Notes: generated by a model not told the origin, from the letters alone. 64,000 nucleotides of DNA from Ulota crispa (GCA_963920765.1 OY987244.1:33735678-33799677), one strand, 5' to 3'. Counted from the stretch's first letter, positions 47,264 to 61,400 are shown. Program-made: numbers and translations.

Positions 47264-50200
47264 ATTTTATTACAATATTTTTACTAGCTTACTTACTAGG
47301 TTGATGTTACGAATGGCAAGCTTTAGGATTTTAGTGAAATTGCTAGGATATGTGTAGCATTTTAAGTTAACAAACTTGAAGACTTGGTATAAAAGAATGA
47401 ACCCCCTTAACCAAATCTTTTTTCTGATTGAATTTTTTTATACAATTATCTTATCAGGAAATGTAAGGAAATGTTCTATTTGATATGATTTTTGCAAATT
47501 ATTGTTTCCCTAGCCCTTATGTTATTAACTACCAATCTAGTATCTCATTTATCTTCATGATTAATTACATATGTTCTTAGTCTATTCCTTCTTCAGATGA
47601 TTAACCACCAAGTAAACGCTCCAATTCTAAAATCCTCTTCATTTATCTGAATGTAATGCTCATTCTACTGAAATTTACTGGTAATTTATTTTATCAAGTG
47701 TTAGCAAATAGTTAGTCATTAATCAAATCAAAAAAGTGAACACTGAACACTTATTGTTACATTGATTGAAAAACCAATAATTTGTATTCTTTTGTTATCA
47801 GAGTAACCATAACTTAAAAGTAGCCAGTCAAAAATTAACACTTGTTTCTCTTATGGTTTTTCTATAGAATCTTCACTTGAACCATCTAATTATTTGAAAC
47901 CTTGAAATAGAATTATATGTCATTATTTTTTGTTTAGAAATTTATTTCTTGTTAACGTATAAATGCCTTTTGCAAATTTACTTCAAAAGAACAAAGATAT
48001 AACTATAACCGATGTTTGGAACTTTTTGTTTGGATGCTAAAATCAATGCTTCGAAATCTTAAACTAAAATTGGATTTAATTTGAATAAATTGTAGCTACC
48101 ATTAATGGTACCAATAAATAATCTAAAGGTGAATTTAAATGAATCTAATGACTATCTATTGAGTACAATACACCGCTTATTTAGTGTATTTGTGAAAAAG
48201 TCATACTGGCATGTGACATTTTTCTTAAAGGCCTATGCCTATCAAACCTTTATACTTCAATGACACATAAACAAGAAAAAGAAAGGTGAAATAAATAGAG
48301 ACAATCAAATCTTTGAAGGATGCTGTGCAATTTTGAATACATTTGGTAGATAAAAACAACGCATAACTCTCAATGTCAAAAAAATGACTATTCAGAAAAA
48401 TTACAAATAAAGAATTGATCGGCTGTGAACATTTTGGCCAACAATCCCCAAAACTTTAGTTACTTCTTTTTTATTTCTTCTAGAATTAATGCAAATTCCA
48501 AACAACCCAATAATTGTACGTTTTTATTGTCACGAAGGACAAAGTATTTCCATATTTTATTTTATTTGTCCTTTGCACAAAAATTGTCCAATACAAAGTG
48601 ACACTCCTTGATCTTCTGAATTTCTATAGTTTCAAATTTTGAAATTTTGCTCACCACAAGTGCTCCCTTCAAGTGTAAAAAGGACCTAATTCAAATTTAT
48701 AACACTTTGAAAAATGATTCCTTGCAAGCCAAGAACAAGGTTTAAGTCTTAAAGGACCATAGGGCATAGTATATGTTCTGCCGTATAATTGATACTTGCT
48801 ACCAGTAAGAAGTTTTAATTTGGGATCTCAAGTAGCTCACTAGAACCGCTTTGATCTATTCTTCAACTTCTTTGTTGATCTCAAATAGTAGGGGTGTGGA
48901 TCCATTCCAAATACAAGAAAAATACCCTGTATTGTATTGGTTGCAGCAGCATGCTTGGTCCTTTAGGGGTTAATAGGCTTCAAGCAATGAGCACCATGCA
49001 AATATATGAAGTGGGCTTACTTGTAAGCACAACAAAAAATTGTTACTAAAACAATAAAAAGTAAAACGTGCTACAAGTAGTTTGCCCTACTATCACACTG
49101 CTTTAATTAAAAAAATTTCACAAAAGCTATAGTACATCAAATACCATGGTTATGGTATCATCTAAAAGATAATCAAGTCAAGGTTTCATATCGAGTTTCA
49201 AAATATTAAATGAGTGAAGTATGTGCTTACTATCAAGGTTTCAATGAAGTAGGTTCAATTTTAAGCCCAAATTTGAAATTGTCCTCTTATCACTCATTTC
49301 TAGATTTCTAATTCTATAAGTTGTTACAAGGTTCCATACATTGTCATATTTTGTCATTTTCATCTTTGACCTTCTTTTTATTTTTCTTGACCTTTGTGGT
49401 TATCCATAAGTGCCTGCTAAGTTGACAAAGTTCAACACAAAGAATAGAGTGCATCAAAGGCAGAAGATTTGGGTGGAATTGAGGAATCCAACTCTAAGAC
49501 GCTAGTTACTAAAACTAACTCACTAGAATATGACAACCTAAAGAGCACTCCTAAGTGTCTTGCTAAGAAAATTCAGCATACCTCCAACATGAAACCTTCA
49601 ACACATTCCCTGAGTTTTTGGAAAGTTGAACAAGTAATCACATAATCCAAACCGGTCATTCTATACCCAACTATGAACTAAATGTTTTAAACCGATTTGA
49701 TTTCAAATCCAAGTAAATCTGCAAAATCCCCACCGTTGAGAATCTCATGTTTTCCAATTTGGGCAACAATTACAAAATATGGATTTTGGACTTTCATGTA
49801 ATATTTTCTCAAAAAAAGATTTACCTAATGGTTGATCCCGTGGAATTGTGTCTTGCTATACTTGATGGGAAAAAGAACTCCACAAATAGATAAAAACTCC
49901 AAAAGATATGGTGACTCAAAGTAGCTAGATTCCACTATCTCCTTACTTTACAGCTATAAAAACCCTGTCAAAATCAAGAAAAAAAAAGTGACACATCACC
50001 AAACTTCTCCCTTGTACAATACGAGACATGAGAGCACCCATCCCATCCGCTCTCTAAGCTGCTCCCTTTGTTTGCCCAAAGACATTCTTCTCCTAATTGT
50101 TGAAAAAATAGAATATTTTCCATATTTTATGTAGAATCTAGAACAAAGAAGACACTTCAAAAAACAACAAGCCGATCAGAAATTTTTCTTGAACTAACAA

Positions 50201-51029
50201 CTCCATTTGGACTTAAGTGGCAGACCAAAATTTGAGCTAAAAATGCCTCTTTTCGTATACTCACACCTCCAAGCACCCCCTTTGGCCAAATTGGGCTCTT
50301 TGGTCCTTTCGGGGTTAACACACATGATAGAAGATCCCCTGAAGACCCCTGGGACAAAACCTTCGGACTTGTTCCCGGGACAATAAGTGATCCCTCCTCA
50401 GAGAACATTACCTCCTCGACTCAAATAGGTGGAAGATCGGGACGTTGGTATGCTGTCTCCTCTAGATTGCTCAAGACCTCCTTGGAATTCTCCGCCTTGT
50501 TCGCTGGGCGCTGTGTGTACGAATAATGGCCATCCTCGAAAGCAGACTCGCCACCTCAAGACGAGTTGTGCAAGCCTTCACTTGCACAAGCATCACTCGA
50601 ACAATCACGATCATACGTGGGACCCACAGACAGATTACGCCTTCGTCGCTCATTAACACCGTGGCAAGTCTGGTGCATATTTCTAAACTACCATGATTTA
50701 GAATATTCAGCACCTGGTCTACGGTTAAGGTGAAACTGTGATTTTGAGACCTTGCTTGTTGCGTTGATGACCTACGCTTGTGATATAAATCTCCGTGCAT
50801 ACCCTCAGCTTCATGGATTTCAGTGGTTGATTATTCATCCCCTCAACACCCGAAAGACCCTCAAATGTAAATGAAGATGGTGATTAAGCTACGTTGTTTC
50901 CACCTGTGCTACGCCTCTCCAAATCCTGCCTTCTGAATCCAACATAAGAACTGTGTACCACATTCGCAACACAGGAGCTTCGGGAATCCTTTCGTACCAA
51001 CTCTGCTGAGTTAAAACCGCCAATTAAAT
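47264..51029. other. AT-rich intergenic DNA with isolated transposon termini
   Basis: No gene recognised to about 50400. Two right-hand TTAA-type termini without visible partners lie at about 48957-48976 (TCCTTTAGGGGTTAA) and 50281-50300 (TCCTTTCGGGGTTAA). From about 50400 composition becomes gene-like. On the minus strand a frame ending with a stop at 50421-50423 reads FEDGHYSYTQ and ends TAYQRPDLPPI; it looks coding-like, but I could not connect it to an exon. Confidence 0.4.
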
Positions 51030-54000
51030 CTACCCTTGACAAACGTTCTTGCAAGTTTGCAAGCCCTCTCCGGTAACAGAAATTGCAAGATCATGTCTTC
51101 TGAAATCATCAGAGTTTATTTCCTCCTTGGTATCCAGAGAGGTACTATCCGGTGGTGAGACATCAGGCATACTGGTTCGTGACGCTCTCGCATTTGCAGG
51201 CTTTGATCCCTCCGTGGAATTTACTGCCACGTTGCTCCTGGGAGTGATAGCAGGAACGCTGGTCTGTGAGGCACCCCAGTCAACAAGATTAGATCCCCCC
51301 CTGTAATCCATCGAGGCATTACTGCTTGACGTGCCCCGAGATGTTCTTCCAGCACGCGCCATCGTCCCTGCTTCAAGATCGTTCTTGGCAGCCCGATTTG
51401 TCACTTTCGTCTCGGCATCAGCAGCTGGAATCCTCGACCCATTTGCACCCTTGGGAATTTCATCATCTATGTCCATAGATATCTGTCCGGCAGAAGGCAC
51501 AGCATCACGATCCCTCGTCTCAATGATCTCGGCATCAGCAGCTGGAGGTCTCGACCCATTTGCACCCTTGGGAGTTTCATCATCCATATCCCTAGAAATC
51601 AGTCCGACAGAAGGCACAGCACTACGATCCCTCGTCTCAATAATCTCGGCATCAGCAGCTGGAATTCTCGACCCATTTGCACCCTTGGGAATTTCATCAT
51701 CCACGTCCATAGATATCAGTCCGGCAGAAGGCACAGCATCACGATCCCTCGTCTCAATGATCTCGGCATCAGCAGCTGGAGGTCTCGACCCATTTGCACC
51801 CTTGGGAGTTTCATCATCCATATCCCTAGAAATCAGTCCGACAGAAGGCACAGCACTACGATCCCTCGTCTCAATAATCTCGGCATCAGCAGCTGGAATT
51901 CTCGACCCATTTGCACCCTTGGGAATTTCATCATCCACGTCCATAGATATCAGTCCGGCAGAAGGCACAGCATCACGATCCCTCGTCTCAATGATCTCGG
52001 CATCAGCAGCTGGAGTTCTCGACCCATTTGCACCCTTGGGAGTTTCATCATCCACTTCCCTAGAAATCCGTCCGGCAGAAGGCACAGCACTACGATCCCT
52101 CGTCTCAATAATCTTCGAAATTTTGCCTGCCATGCTTTCTGCGACACTCTCACGTTCACAAGGCCGATAAATATTTCCCGATATGTTAGCTTCAATGTCC
52201 TTGGCACTAATTTTCAGCGGTTTTGAGGCCCCTATCACAGGTTGAGGGGCAGAGGCTCCGGTAGGTGGCAAAGAATCTCCAATCACCTTCCCTTTAGAAA
52301 CCAAGTTAGACCATTTTTGTGGCAGAGTCCCAGGCCCATAGTTTACGCTTTGGTGCGAAGATGAGGTGGAAACTTCATCCTTTAGAGTTGAGGCTAAGAG
52401 ATGCGAAAGAGTATCCAGATCCTCTAAGCTGGCTGAACCATACCGTACTCTGCTCAGGGAAAAGATTTCCAACGGTCAGAGAAGTGATCCATGCTTTTGT
52501 AGATAAATAAAAATACACCCTGCACGCAAGATGCAGCTGGTGGATCAAAGATACTAGATCATTACTTGGAATTACAAATGATCAACTTTCTCAGGTGACC
52601 GGTTCCAAAATATGCAGACAGACAAATGGTTTCTGAATTTCGATCTGCAAGAAAAGACAAACCTCGCTGGAATCTGATTTATGGCAGCAATAGCTTGACC
52701 GGTCTTCCGGCGCCTGCCCTTCTTCTGTAAGGTTCGCAGCAATCAAAAATTTACGTCAACACTGGGCACTTTGAGATACGTCAACTGAACACCAATTACG
52801 CTGTGTTACTAGAAGATAGAGAGTGGGGACGGCTGGTGGGAGAGGAAGTTCAAAACAAGTGACGAGGTTTTAAATACGTCACTTTAGTGAAAAATTACAA
52901 CCTTCTGGCAAGGAAGTGACAACTCCGAGCTGAATGACTGCACTGAAACAGCGGAAAGTAGGGCATCGGTACCTTCTCTCGCCGTGCTTTCTTATCACGT
53001 TGAGCTCGTTGGGCCTTCATCAGCTCGGACCTGGCCCATTCCAGCTTAAAGAAGGAAGGATCTGTATACCTCTTCAAGCAGGCGCCTGAACCTGCCACAT
53101 CAAATCTGTATCCAGACAAAGAACAACACCAACGAGATTAATGCACAAAAGAAACTCAAAACAAGCACTTCTCTATCCATCGCGACAGCAAAACTAGTGG
53201 GGGAAAGTACGGTGTTGAAAAAGAAGAGAAAATGAACAAAATAAAAACCCGAAAACCAGGAAAGACCTCTCGGTTATGATGCATACTTGTCCAGGAGGAA
53301 AAGACGAGGTGGTCCTCGACATTCCTCGTAGAAGTTGCGAACGAAGCGTGGCAATTCACCAGAGGTGCAATGGTTCTGATCGCTTCGTATGCTTGCATGC
53401 CAATCCGCACCTGATGTCAGGCGCAAGAAGAATCAGAACTATTTTTAAAATAGATGCCGGGAGAATCTGCTCAAAATATGGAAACGGAAACACATACAAA
53501 GAGAGCTCTGCTTGAAATGGGACAGGCTCGTTTTAAACATCTATGCAAAATGTACTGAAACTCTTGAAGCAAAAGAGGCACCGTTGGTATAAGCGAAGCG
53601 GAGCTGATTCGGTTCCGAAAGCAAAGCATTCTCCACAGAAGGCAGCTCTGCCTCCAGCTGATGCAGTCGCACAGTTAAATCAAATGCCCGTCCCCCTACT
53701 TTCGTCAACTCATCATGGAGGTCACGGAACACTTCTGCAGCAAACCTGTCATCAAAGCACCAAATTCTCAATATCTATGAGCGTGCATCATGTGCCGAGC
53801 GTGCACCATGTGCCGAAGCAACGCCAGTACAGAATCCTTCTCGTCAGCTATTAGGTTTGAGTTGAATGCGGACGTCATGAAAGTTGATTGGATGCCAAGA
53901 AGTGGAGCTTGACAACCAGCGCCCACATGCAATAAAATGAGGTACTATGCCAAGAGCCTCTCTAGTGCTCAACCCTACATCTGAAACTAACAATAATGAC

Positions 54001-54540
54001 AAACGGGATATATTTCTTCGCAATAGCAAGATAACCACGATTCATGGGGGCACTAGCGTTTGTACAGCCGTTTTTAGATAACGAAAAAACAGGATACAGC
54101 AGCAACTCAACAATCGAACTTTGGCGAAGCCGTGAACCCTAAACACCAAGGACAAGGTGTAAAGACTGAAGTCGTGCCAAATTTACAGCTGGCATATCAG
54201 TTGCTGCTTTGCAAAAGTTAATGTGACCTCCTAAACTGCTCAAGACAGGAGAATTTGACGTAAAGTCGCATTCGAAGCAAACGTTCGTACTTCAACTAGA
54301 CCACGAGAGTTCCATGATGAATTAGCAATGAGACTGTGTATCCTGTTGGAGTACATTGAAACGAGTCAAGGCCCATGTCACGTACTCAGCAAGATCCCCA
54401 AGCTGGCGAACAATGCCAATCAGCCCTGCCACAGCCACACCCTCGAGCAAACCCTCGGGGTCATCGCGAGCAGCTGAGCGAAACAACTCCGGGTTGGCCA
54501 ACCTGTGCTCGCACCGCACCTCGTACCTTACCAAAGGCAT
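51030..54540 (-). CDS. Truncated SCAR/WAVE copy lacking the WH2-C-A output region
   Basis: Second copy of the 5' half of the SCAR gene. Exons mirror the full gene at a constant offset of 7020: 54540-54386, 53745-53582, 53410-53287, 53105-52973, 52724-52663 and 52449-51030, which would give 685 residues. The SCAR homology domain ([10 protein letters not shown]... to the basic KKGRRRKTG) and the 39-residue repeats are kept. Identity with the full gene ends after SMPDVSP; then about 40 unrelated residues ([14 protein letters not shown] onward) lead to a stop. The WH2, central and acidic segments that bind actin and Arp2/3 are missing. If made, the protein could still enter the WAVE complex but not activate Arp2/3 (inference). 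It has only 130-160 bp of the parent's upstream sequence, so expression depends on the 0.74-kb spacer. It could equally be a pseudogene or an assembly error. Confidence 0.75.
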
Positions 54541-54697
54541 GGCTGATCCGCTTCCCGGGGCCCTCTGTTTCAAGTTTCTTCATACAGTCTCTCAGTCCTG
54601 TGCAGAACTGCGCCTCGTCTTGCAAGCAAGGGAGAGGAGAGGGGCAGAAGCAGGGAAGAAACAGAGGGTATAAAAAGAGGGGAGAAAGAAGGAAAAT
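51143..54697. repeat. Segmental duplication, copy A
   Basis: About 3.55 kb repeated at 58163-61719. From 51157 to 54670 I saw no difference between the copies, and the offset stays exactly 7020, so there are no indels. The left breakpoint is at TACTATCC, shared by both. The right breakpoint lies in a purine-rich tract, where copy A lacks a TA dinucleotide present in copy B. Confidence 0.95.
51411..52112 (-). repeat. Six 117-bp coding tandem repeats (copy A)
   Basis: Six units starting at 51411 and every 117 bp, encoding the 39-residue unit IIETRDR-AVPS-G-IS then [17 protein letters not shown]. Two unit types alternate ([13 protein letters not shown] and [13 protein letters not shown]), so the higher-order period is 234 bp. 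The reading frame is kept. Confidence 0.95.
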
Positions 54698-55437
54698 GAT
54701 GCGTAGCTGCCGAGTATGGATAGCCGAGGACAGTCACGGGCAGGGTGATGGCCCAAGCCTGGTCTGTTGCTGACTCTTTTCATGTTCAAGTGTACTAGAC
54801 GATAAGAAATACGAAGTCTCAACATATTCAATGACTGGTCGAAGATCAAAGAGTATCAACCCGCTATCAGATTGCATTCCCGTATTCATTAACTTGTAAA
54901 GCAACGTAAGCGGCTACAAGGAGAGTCACAGAGCACAAGCGTTCTTGGTGTGCTAACCTCTTTCTTGTGCAAGTCTTGGTTCAGGTAAAATTAGAACACA
55001 TGACGACGACGCAAAGTGACCAAGCACATACCTTGACACCAAACTTTGCACTACTTGCAGCCATATTTGAAATATCACTGCTGCGAATGGACTCTTGGTA
55101 CCTAGATTAATTTTTATCGTCCCTGCAAGTAAGCTACTGTAACACAGCGGGCATGCCCCTGTAGTACATCAAAAGGGATGATTAAAAATCATGTGAGGCA
55201 TGCTCTTCGGTGTTGACTGATCCTGTGCAATTCCTGAAGAAGAAGGCTGCCAGCTTGAATCTCCAGGAGCAGTCAAAAGTTTCTGTTTCTGCTGAGAAAA
55301 CATCTGTCTCTCCAGACAGAACGTCCTTCAGACGCTAGCTTGATGAATGGTCCCGCCAATAGGCACTAATGGACTCTGAAAAAGAGAACTTCGATACGAA
55401 GGGAAAGTAAATTCAGTCGTTCTGCTTTTTACTTAAA
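54698..55437 (-). other. Spacer between the full SCAR gene and the truncated copy
   Basis: Unique 0.74-kb segment. It holds the 3' untranslated region of the full SCAR gene (stop at 55438-55440) and would have to serve as the promoter of the truncated copy. No exon recognised. Confidence 0.5.
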
Positions 55438-58400
55438 TTACGAATCACTCCAATCACCTCCATCGCCATCTTCATCATCACTTCCAACGAAGGCCTAAAA
55501 CCCAATACAAAAATGTCAGTTATCCTGCAGAATTTTTCCAATTGTGATCCAAGTGCGATCTATCATATGCCAAATACCCCTCAAATATCAAAAGTGCGCG
55601 CCCATGCGCCCATTCGCGCACATCCAAACCCAATTCGAATATTGCTATTAGAATGTAGTAGAGAACGACGTGCATAACACAATCGCACAAGGTGCTTCAA
55701 TACCTGTCGAATAGCATTTGCTTTCTCGAGAATCGCAGCAACGTTGATGTTTGCAGAAGGTCGGGTTATGTGATCGTTTCTTTCCATCCCATCACCTGAC
55801 CGATACAAAGTGGCAGACTGCATGATAGACGACGGCACATTTATCAACCAGGTCTTTTTTCGGTAAACTTGTGAGCACACTGCTACCGTAAAAGGAAAAG
55901 TCTCAAACGAACCGTGAATATGAGCTTCACAAAGAAAGATTTTCAAGATATAAAAATTCACCTCGGTTCTCATCTGCTCAAGCAATATGGATCTCTCATC
56001 TGGGGGCGGAAATGGCCTATTGCCAGGGTCTTTAAATGTCAACGCCTTCATCTGAAATCCCAAGCATACACAAATCTTAGCATGAATTAAAAAGCCTCAA
56101 GTTTGGCAAAGGCGCAAAATGTTTTCTGATTGAATATTTTGCTACGATTTCTAAAACATCAGCCACCGAATAACACAGACCAAAATTATTCAAACACAGC
56201 TCCTTGACATCACAGATAACCCTTCAATGTCTGGTGGGGGCATTAAAGAGATTTGGGTCTTCTTACCATATTCCAGTCATGGTGTGCAATGGCAGCTGCC
56301 AACGCATTTTTACTAGCGGAAGTGTCTGTTGATCGAAGTGCTGCTGGAGGTAGCGCAGGGTCAATGTTAAGAATCGGATTCGTCTCATCTCCGGCTGTTG
56401 GTGTTAGAGTACTGTTCCTTTGTGACAAAGAGACTGGCAATACAGGACCAGCTAAGGTGTCGAACGTGGAAGGCCTAAACTGCGCATCGCTGGGTTGAAT
56501 ACTGCCATTCGGGATTTTCGATTCAGATGAGGGAATCTCGAATGAAGACTTGTCCGAAGAAAAATTTGAGGGGTTTTCCAAGACTGACTCTGATGTAGAG
56601 GTCTGTAACATCCGATGCTCAGCCCCCAGCTTAGCCCCCTGCTCAGCCCTCAGCTCAGCCCCCTGCTCAGCCCCCTGCTCAGACCCTTGCTCAGATCCAT
56701 TCTCAGACGCCTGCTCATCCCCACGCTCAGCCTTGTGCCCGTGCTCATTCTCAAGTTCAACCTCATTCGCATGCTCATCTTCATGCTCATTCTCATCCGC
56801 ATCATCAACCTCTTCATCAGATTCAGATTTGGAGGATGAACCTGACAAACTATCACCGCCTTCGGACATTGCTGGCGAGTCAAGAGGAAGAGGTGAATCT
56901 GGTAGACGGTACACTTCCACAGCTCCGTGCTGTATCCCTTCTGTCGAATCTGAACTTTCTGAAGAGTCTGAACTACTTAAAACCTCCGACCTTTGATCCC
57001 ATTGCTTTGGAGACCCCCCGTGTGATTGAGGAGGTGAACAAGGAGGGGAGCTAGTCTCAGACAAGCACACTAAATTTGGTGGGAGAGCATAGTCCGTCTT
57101 GATCGTAGAAATTTCAGACCGCCCCTTCCATCTCAAAAAATTAGACTGATCCGAGAACTTAGGAGGAGAGGTAGGGGGCGAATTGGATGGAGATCGACAT
57201 GGTGAATCAGGTACCCTTATGATACCGGTTCCAGAGGTTGAATCCGGTTGTGATCTTCCTCTCCATTCTGAAGTATGACCCTCGTCTGCTCTAGCAAGGT
57301 CTCTCTTCCTCGGTGGAGAATCTAGCGGGGAATTCGATGCTGAGCTGTCCTGTGAATTCGGAGTTGCCCAAATTGATACAGCTCCAGGAGTGGCTGCCTC
57401 TGTGCTCTGAAGAGACCTGTTAGGGCCAGAATCTAGGTGTGGGGTTGGCGGTAGAGCAGCATGCAACGATGTTTCCTGGAGTCCCACGCATGAAATGTTG
57501 AAATAGCATCAGAATACATACCACGTCTCTTAAGAGAGATTCCGTAAACAGATCGCAGCAAGCAAATGCACAATAAAGGATACAGCCGTCGAAAGACTTG
57601 GAAACCCATCCTACAAAGACAAAAATGTTTTCATCCATCTACATATTTTGATGAGTAGCATCTACGGGCAGATTTACCTCATGAGCAGTATCATGTTGCG
57701 CTGGAGTGTGTGAAGGAGGGGCCTCCACACGGTTTTCTGGGAAACTATGGACATGGTCCGGCATTTCTGATTCGAAGTTCCAGGGTCCACCCTCTTGGGT
57801 GCTCACAGCACTAGCCGCCACACTCTGTGACAATACGAACCGCGGATCTCGTACACGCATTTCGCCACTGCTAGTTTTCCTATGTTTGACACTGTCCTCC
57901 AGTGCATGAGCAACTGAACGAGGTGAGACTGGGCTCTTAGGTTGATCGTATGGAGGGAAAAACTCAGGGATCGCAGACTCACACTCAGAATAATCTGAAG
58001 CAGGGCTTCCTGGTAGACTTGGTGTGTCTTTGATAATAACACTTCCTGTGGGACTTGACAGTGGACTGTCATCGTCTTCCACACGAAAACTAGGAGGAGC
58101 ATTCTGCTTGGCCTGTTCGAGGGGACCTTGTGTAGGCTGTACAGTTGGACTGGAGAGAATAATACTATCCATTGGTGAGACATCAGGCATACTGGTTCGT
58201 GACGCTCTCGCATTTGCAGGCTTTGATCCCTCCGTGGAATTTACTGCCACGTTGCTCCTGGGAGTGATAGCAGGAACGCTGGTCTGTGAGGCACCCCAGT
58301 CAACAAGATTAGATCCCCCCCTGTAATCCATCGAGGCATTACTGCTTGACGTGCCCCGAGATGTTCTTCCAGCACGCGCCATCGTCCCTGCTTCAAGATC

Positions 58401-61400
58401 GTTCTTGGCAGCCCGATTTGTCACTTTCGTCTCGGCATCAGCAGCTGGAATCCTCGACCCATTTGCACCCTTGGGAATTTCATCATCTATGTCCATAGAT
58501 ATCTGTCCGGCAGAAGGCACAGCATCACGATCCCTCGTCTCAATGATCTCGGCATCAGCAGCTGGAGGTCTCGACCCATTTGCACCCTTGGGAGTTTCAT
58601 CATCCATATCCCTAGAAATCAGTCCGACAGAAGGCACAGCACTACGATCCCTCGTCTCAATAATCTCGGCATCAGCAGCTGGAATTCTCGACCCATTTGC
58701 ACCCTTGGGAATTTCATCATCCACGTCCATAGATATCAGTCCGGCAGAAGGCACAGCATCACGATCCCTCGTCTCAATGATCTCGGCATCAGCAGCTGGA
58801 GGTCTCGACCCATTTGCACCCTTGGGAGTTTCATCATCCATATCCCTAGAAATCAGTCCGACAGAAGGCACAGCACTACGATCCCTCGTCTCAATAATCT
58901 CGGCATCAGCAGCTGGAATTCTCGACCCATTTGCACCCTTGGGAATTTCATCATCCACGTCCATAGATATCAGTCCGGCAGAAGGCACAGCATCACGATC
59001 CCTCGTCTCAATGATCTCGGCATCAGCAGCTGGAGTTCTCGACCCATTTGCACCCTTGGGAGTTTCATCATCCACTTCCCTAGAAATCCGTCCGGCAGAA
59101 GGCACAGCACTACGATCCCTCGTCTCAATAATCTTCGAAATTTTGCCTGCCATGCTTTCTGCGACACTCTCACGTTCACAAGGCCGATAAATATTTCCCG
59201 ATATGTTAGCTTCAATGTCCTTGGCACTAATTTTCAGCGGTTTTGAGGCCCCTATCACAGGTTGAGGGGCAGAGGCTCCGGTAGGTGGCAAAGAATCTCC
59301 AATCACCTTCCCTTTAGAAACCAAGTTAGACCATTTTTGTGGCAGAGTCCCAGGCCCATAGTTTACGCTTTGGTGCGAAGATGAGGTGGAAACTTCATCC
59401 TTTAGAGTTGAGGCTAAGAGATGCGAAAGAGTATCCAGATCCTCTAAGCTGGCTGAACCATACCGTACTCTGCTCAGGGAAAAGATTTCCAACGGTCAGA
59501 GAAGTGATCCATGCTTTTGTAGATAAATAAAAATACACCCTGCACGCAAGATGCAGCTGGTGGATCAAAGATACTAGATCATTACTTGGAATTACAAATG
59601 ATCAACTTTCTCAGGTGACCGGTTCCAAAATATGCAGACAGACAAATGGTTTCTGAATTTCGATCTGCAAGAAAAGACAAACCTCGCTGGAATCTGATTT
59701 ATGGCAGCAATAGCTTGACCGGTCTTCCGGCGCCTGCCCTTCTTCTGTAAGGTTCGCAGCAATCAAAAATTTACGTCAACACTGGGCACTTTGAGATACG
59801 TCAACTGAACACCAATTACGCTGTGTTACTAGAAGATAGAGAGTGGGGACGGCTGGTGGGAGAGGAAGTTCAAAACAAGTGACGAGGTTTTAAATACGTC
59901 ACTTTAGTGAAAAATTACAACCTTCTGGCAAGGAAGTGACAACTCCGAGCTGAATGACTGCACTGAAACAGCGGAAAGTAGGGCATCGGTACCTTCTCTC
60001 GCCGTGCTTTCTTATCACGTTGAGCTCGTTGGGCCTTCATCAGCTCGGACCTGGCCCATTCCAGCTTAAAGAAGGAAGGATCTGTATACCTCTTCAAGCA
60101 GGCGCCTGAACCTGCCACATCAAATCTGTATCCAGACAAAGAACAACACCAACGAGATTAATGCACAAAAGAAACTCAAAACAAGCACTTCTCTATCCAT
60201 CGCGACAGCAAAACTAGTGGGGGAAAGTACGGTGTTGAAAAAGAAGAGAAAATGAACAAAATAAAAACCCGAAAACCAGGAAAGACCTCTCGGTTATGAT
60301 GCATACTTGTCCAGGAGGAAAAGACGAGGTGGTCCTCGACATTCCTCGTAGAAGTTGCGAACGAAGCGTGGCAATTCACCAGAGGTGCAATGGTTCTGAT
60401 CGCTTCGTATGCTTGCATGCCAATCCGCACCTGATGTCAGGCGCAAGAAGAATCAGAACTATTTTTAAAATAGATGCCGGGAGAATCTGCTCAAAATATG
60501 GAAACGGAAACACATACAAAGAGAGCTCTGCTTGAAATGGGACAGGCTCGTTTTAAACATCTATGCAAAATGTACTGAAACTCTTGAAGCAAAAGAGGCA
60601 CCGTTGGTATAAGCGAAGCGGAGCTGATTCGGTTCCGAAAGCAAAGCATTCTCCACAGAAGGCAGCTCTGCCTCCAGCTGATGCAGTCGCACAGTTAAAT
60701 CAAATGCCCGTCCCCCTACTTTCGTCAACTCATCATGGAGGTCACGGAACACTTCTGCAGCAAACCTGTCATCAAAGCACCAAATTCTCAATATCTATGA
60801 GCGTGCATCATGTGCCGAGCGTGCACCATGTGCCGAAGCAACGCCAGTACAGAATCCTTCTCGTCAGCTATTAGGTTTGAGTTGAATGCGGACGTCATGA
60901 AAGTTGATTGGATGCCAAGAAGTGGAGCTTGACAACCAGCGCCCACATGCAATAAAATGAGGTACTATGCCAAGAGCCTCTCTAGTGCTCAACCCTACAT
61001 CTGAAACTAACAATAATGACAAACGGGATATATTTCTTCGCAATAGCAAGATAACCACGATTCATGGGGGCACTAGCGTTTGTACAGCCGTTTTTAGATA
61101 ACGAAAAAACAGGATACAGCAGCAACTCAACAATCGAACTTTGGCGAAGCCGTGAACCCTAAACACCAAGGACAAGGTGTAAAGACTGAAGTCGTGCCAA
61201 ATTTACAGCTGGCATATCAGTTGCTGCTTTGCAAAAGTTAATGTGACCTCCTAAACTGCTCAAGACAGGAGAATTTGACGTAAAGTCGCATTCGAAGCAA
61301 ACGTTCGTACTTCAACTAGACCACGAGAGTTCCATGATGAATTAGCAATGAGACTGTGTATCCTGTTGGAGTACATTGAAACGAGTCAAGGCCCATGTCA

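Noticed and set aside
51331..52170. 279-codon + strand frame over the SCAR repeats (also 58351-59190)
   Set aside because: It is antisense to a confident coding exon and open only because the 117-bp unit is open on both strands; no independent support.
57501..57614. Extra SCAR exon between exons 6 and 7
   Set aside because: In the required phase it runs into a stop; joining 57678 directly to 57475 keeps phase 0 and the frame.
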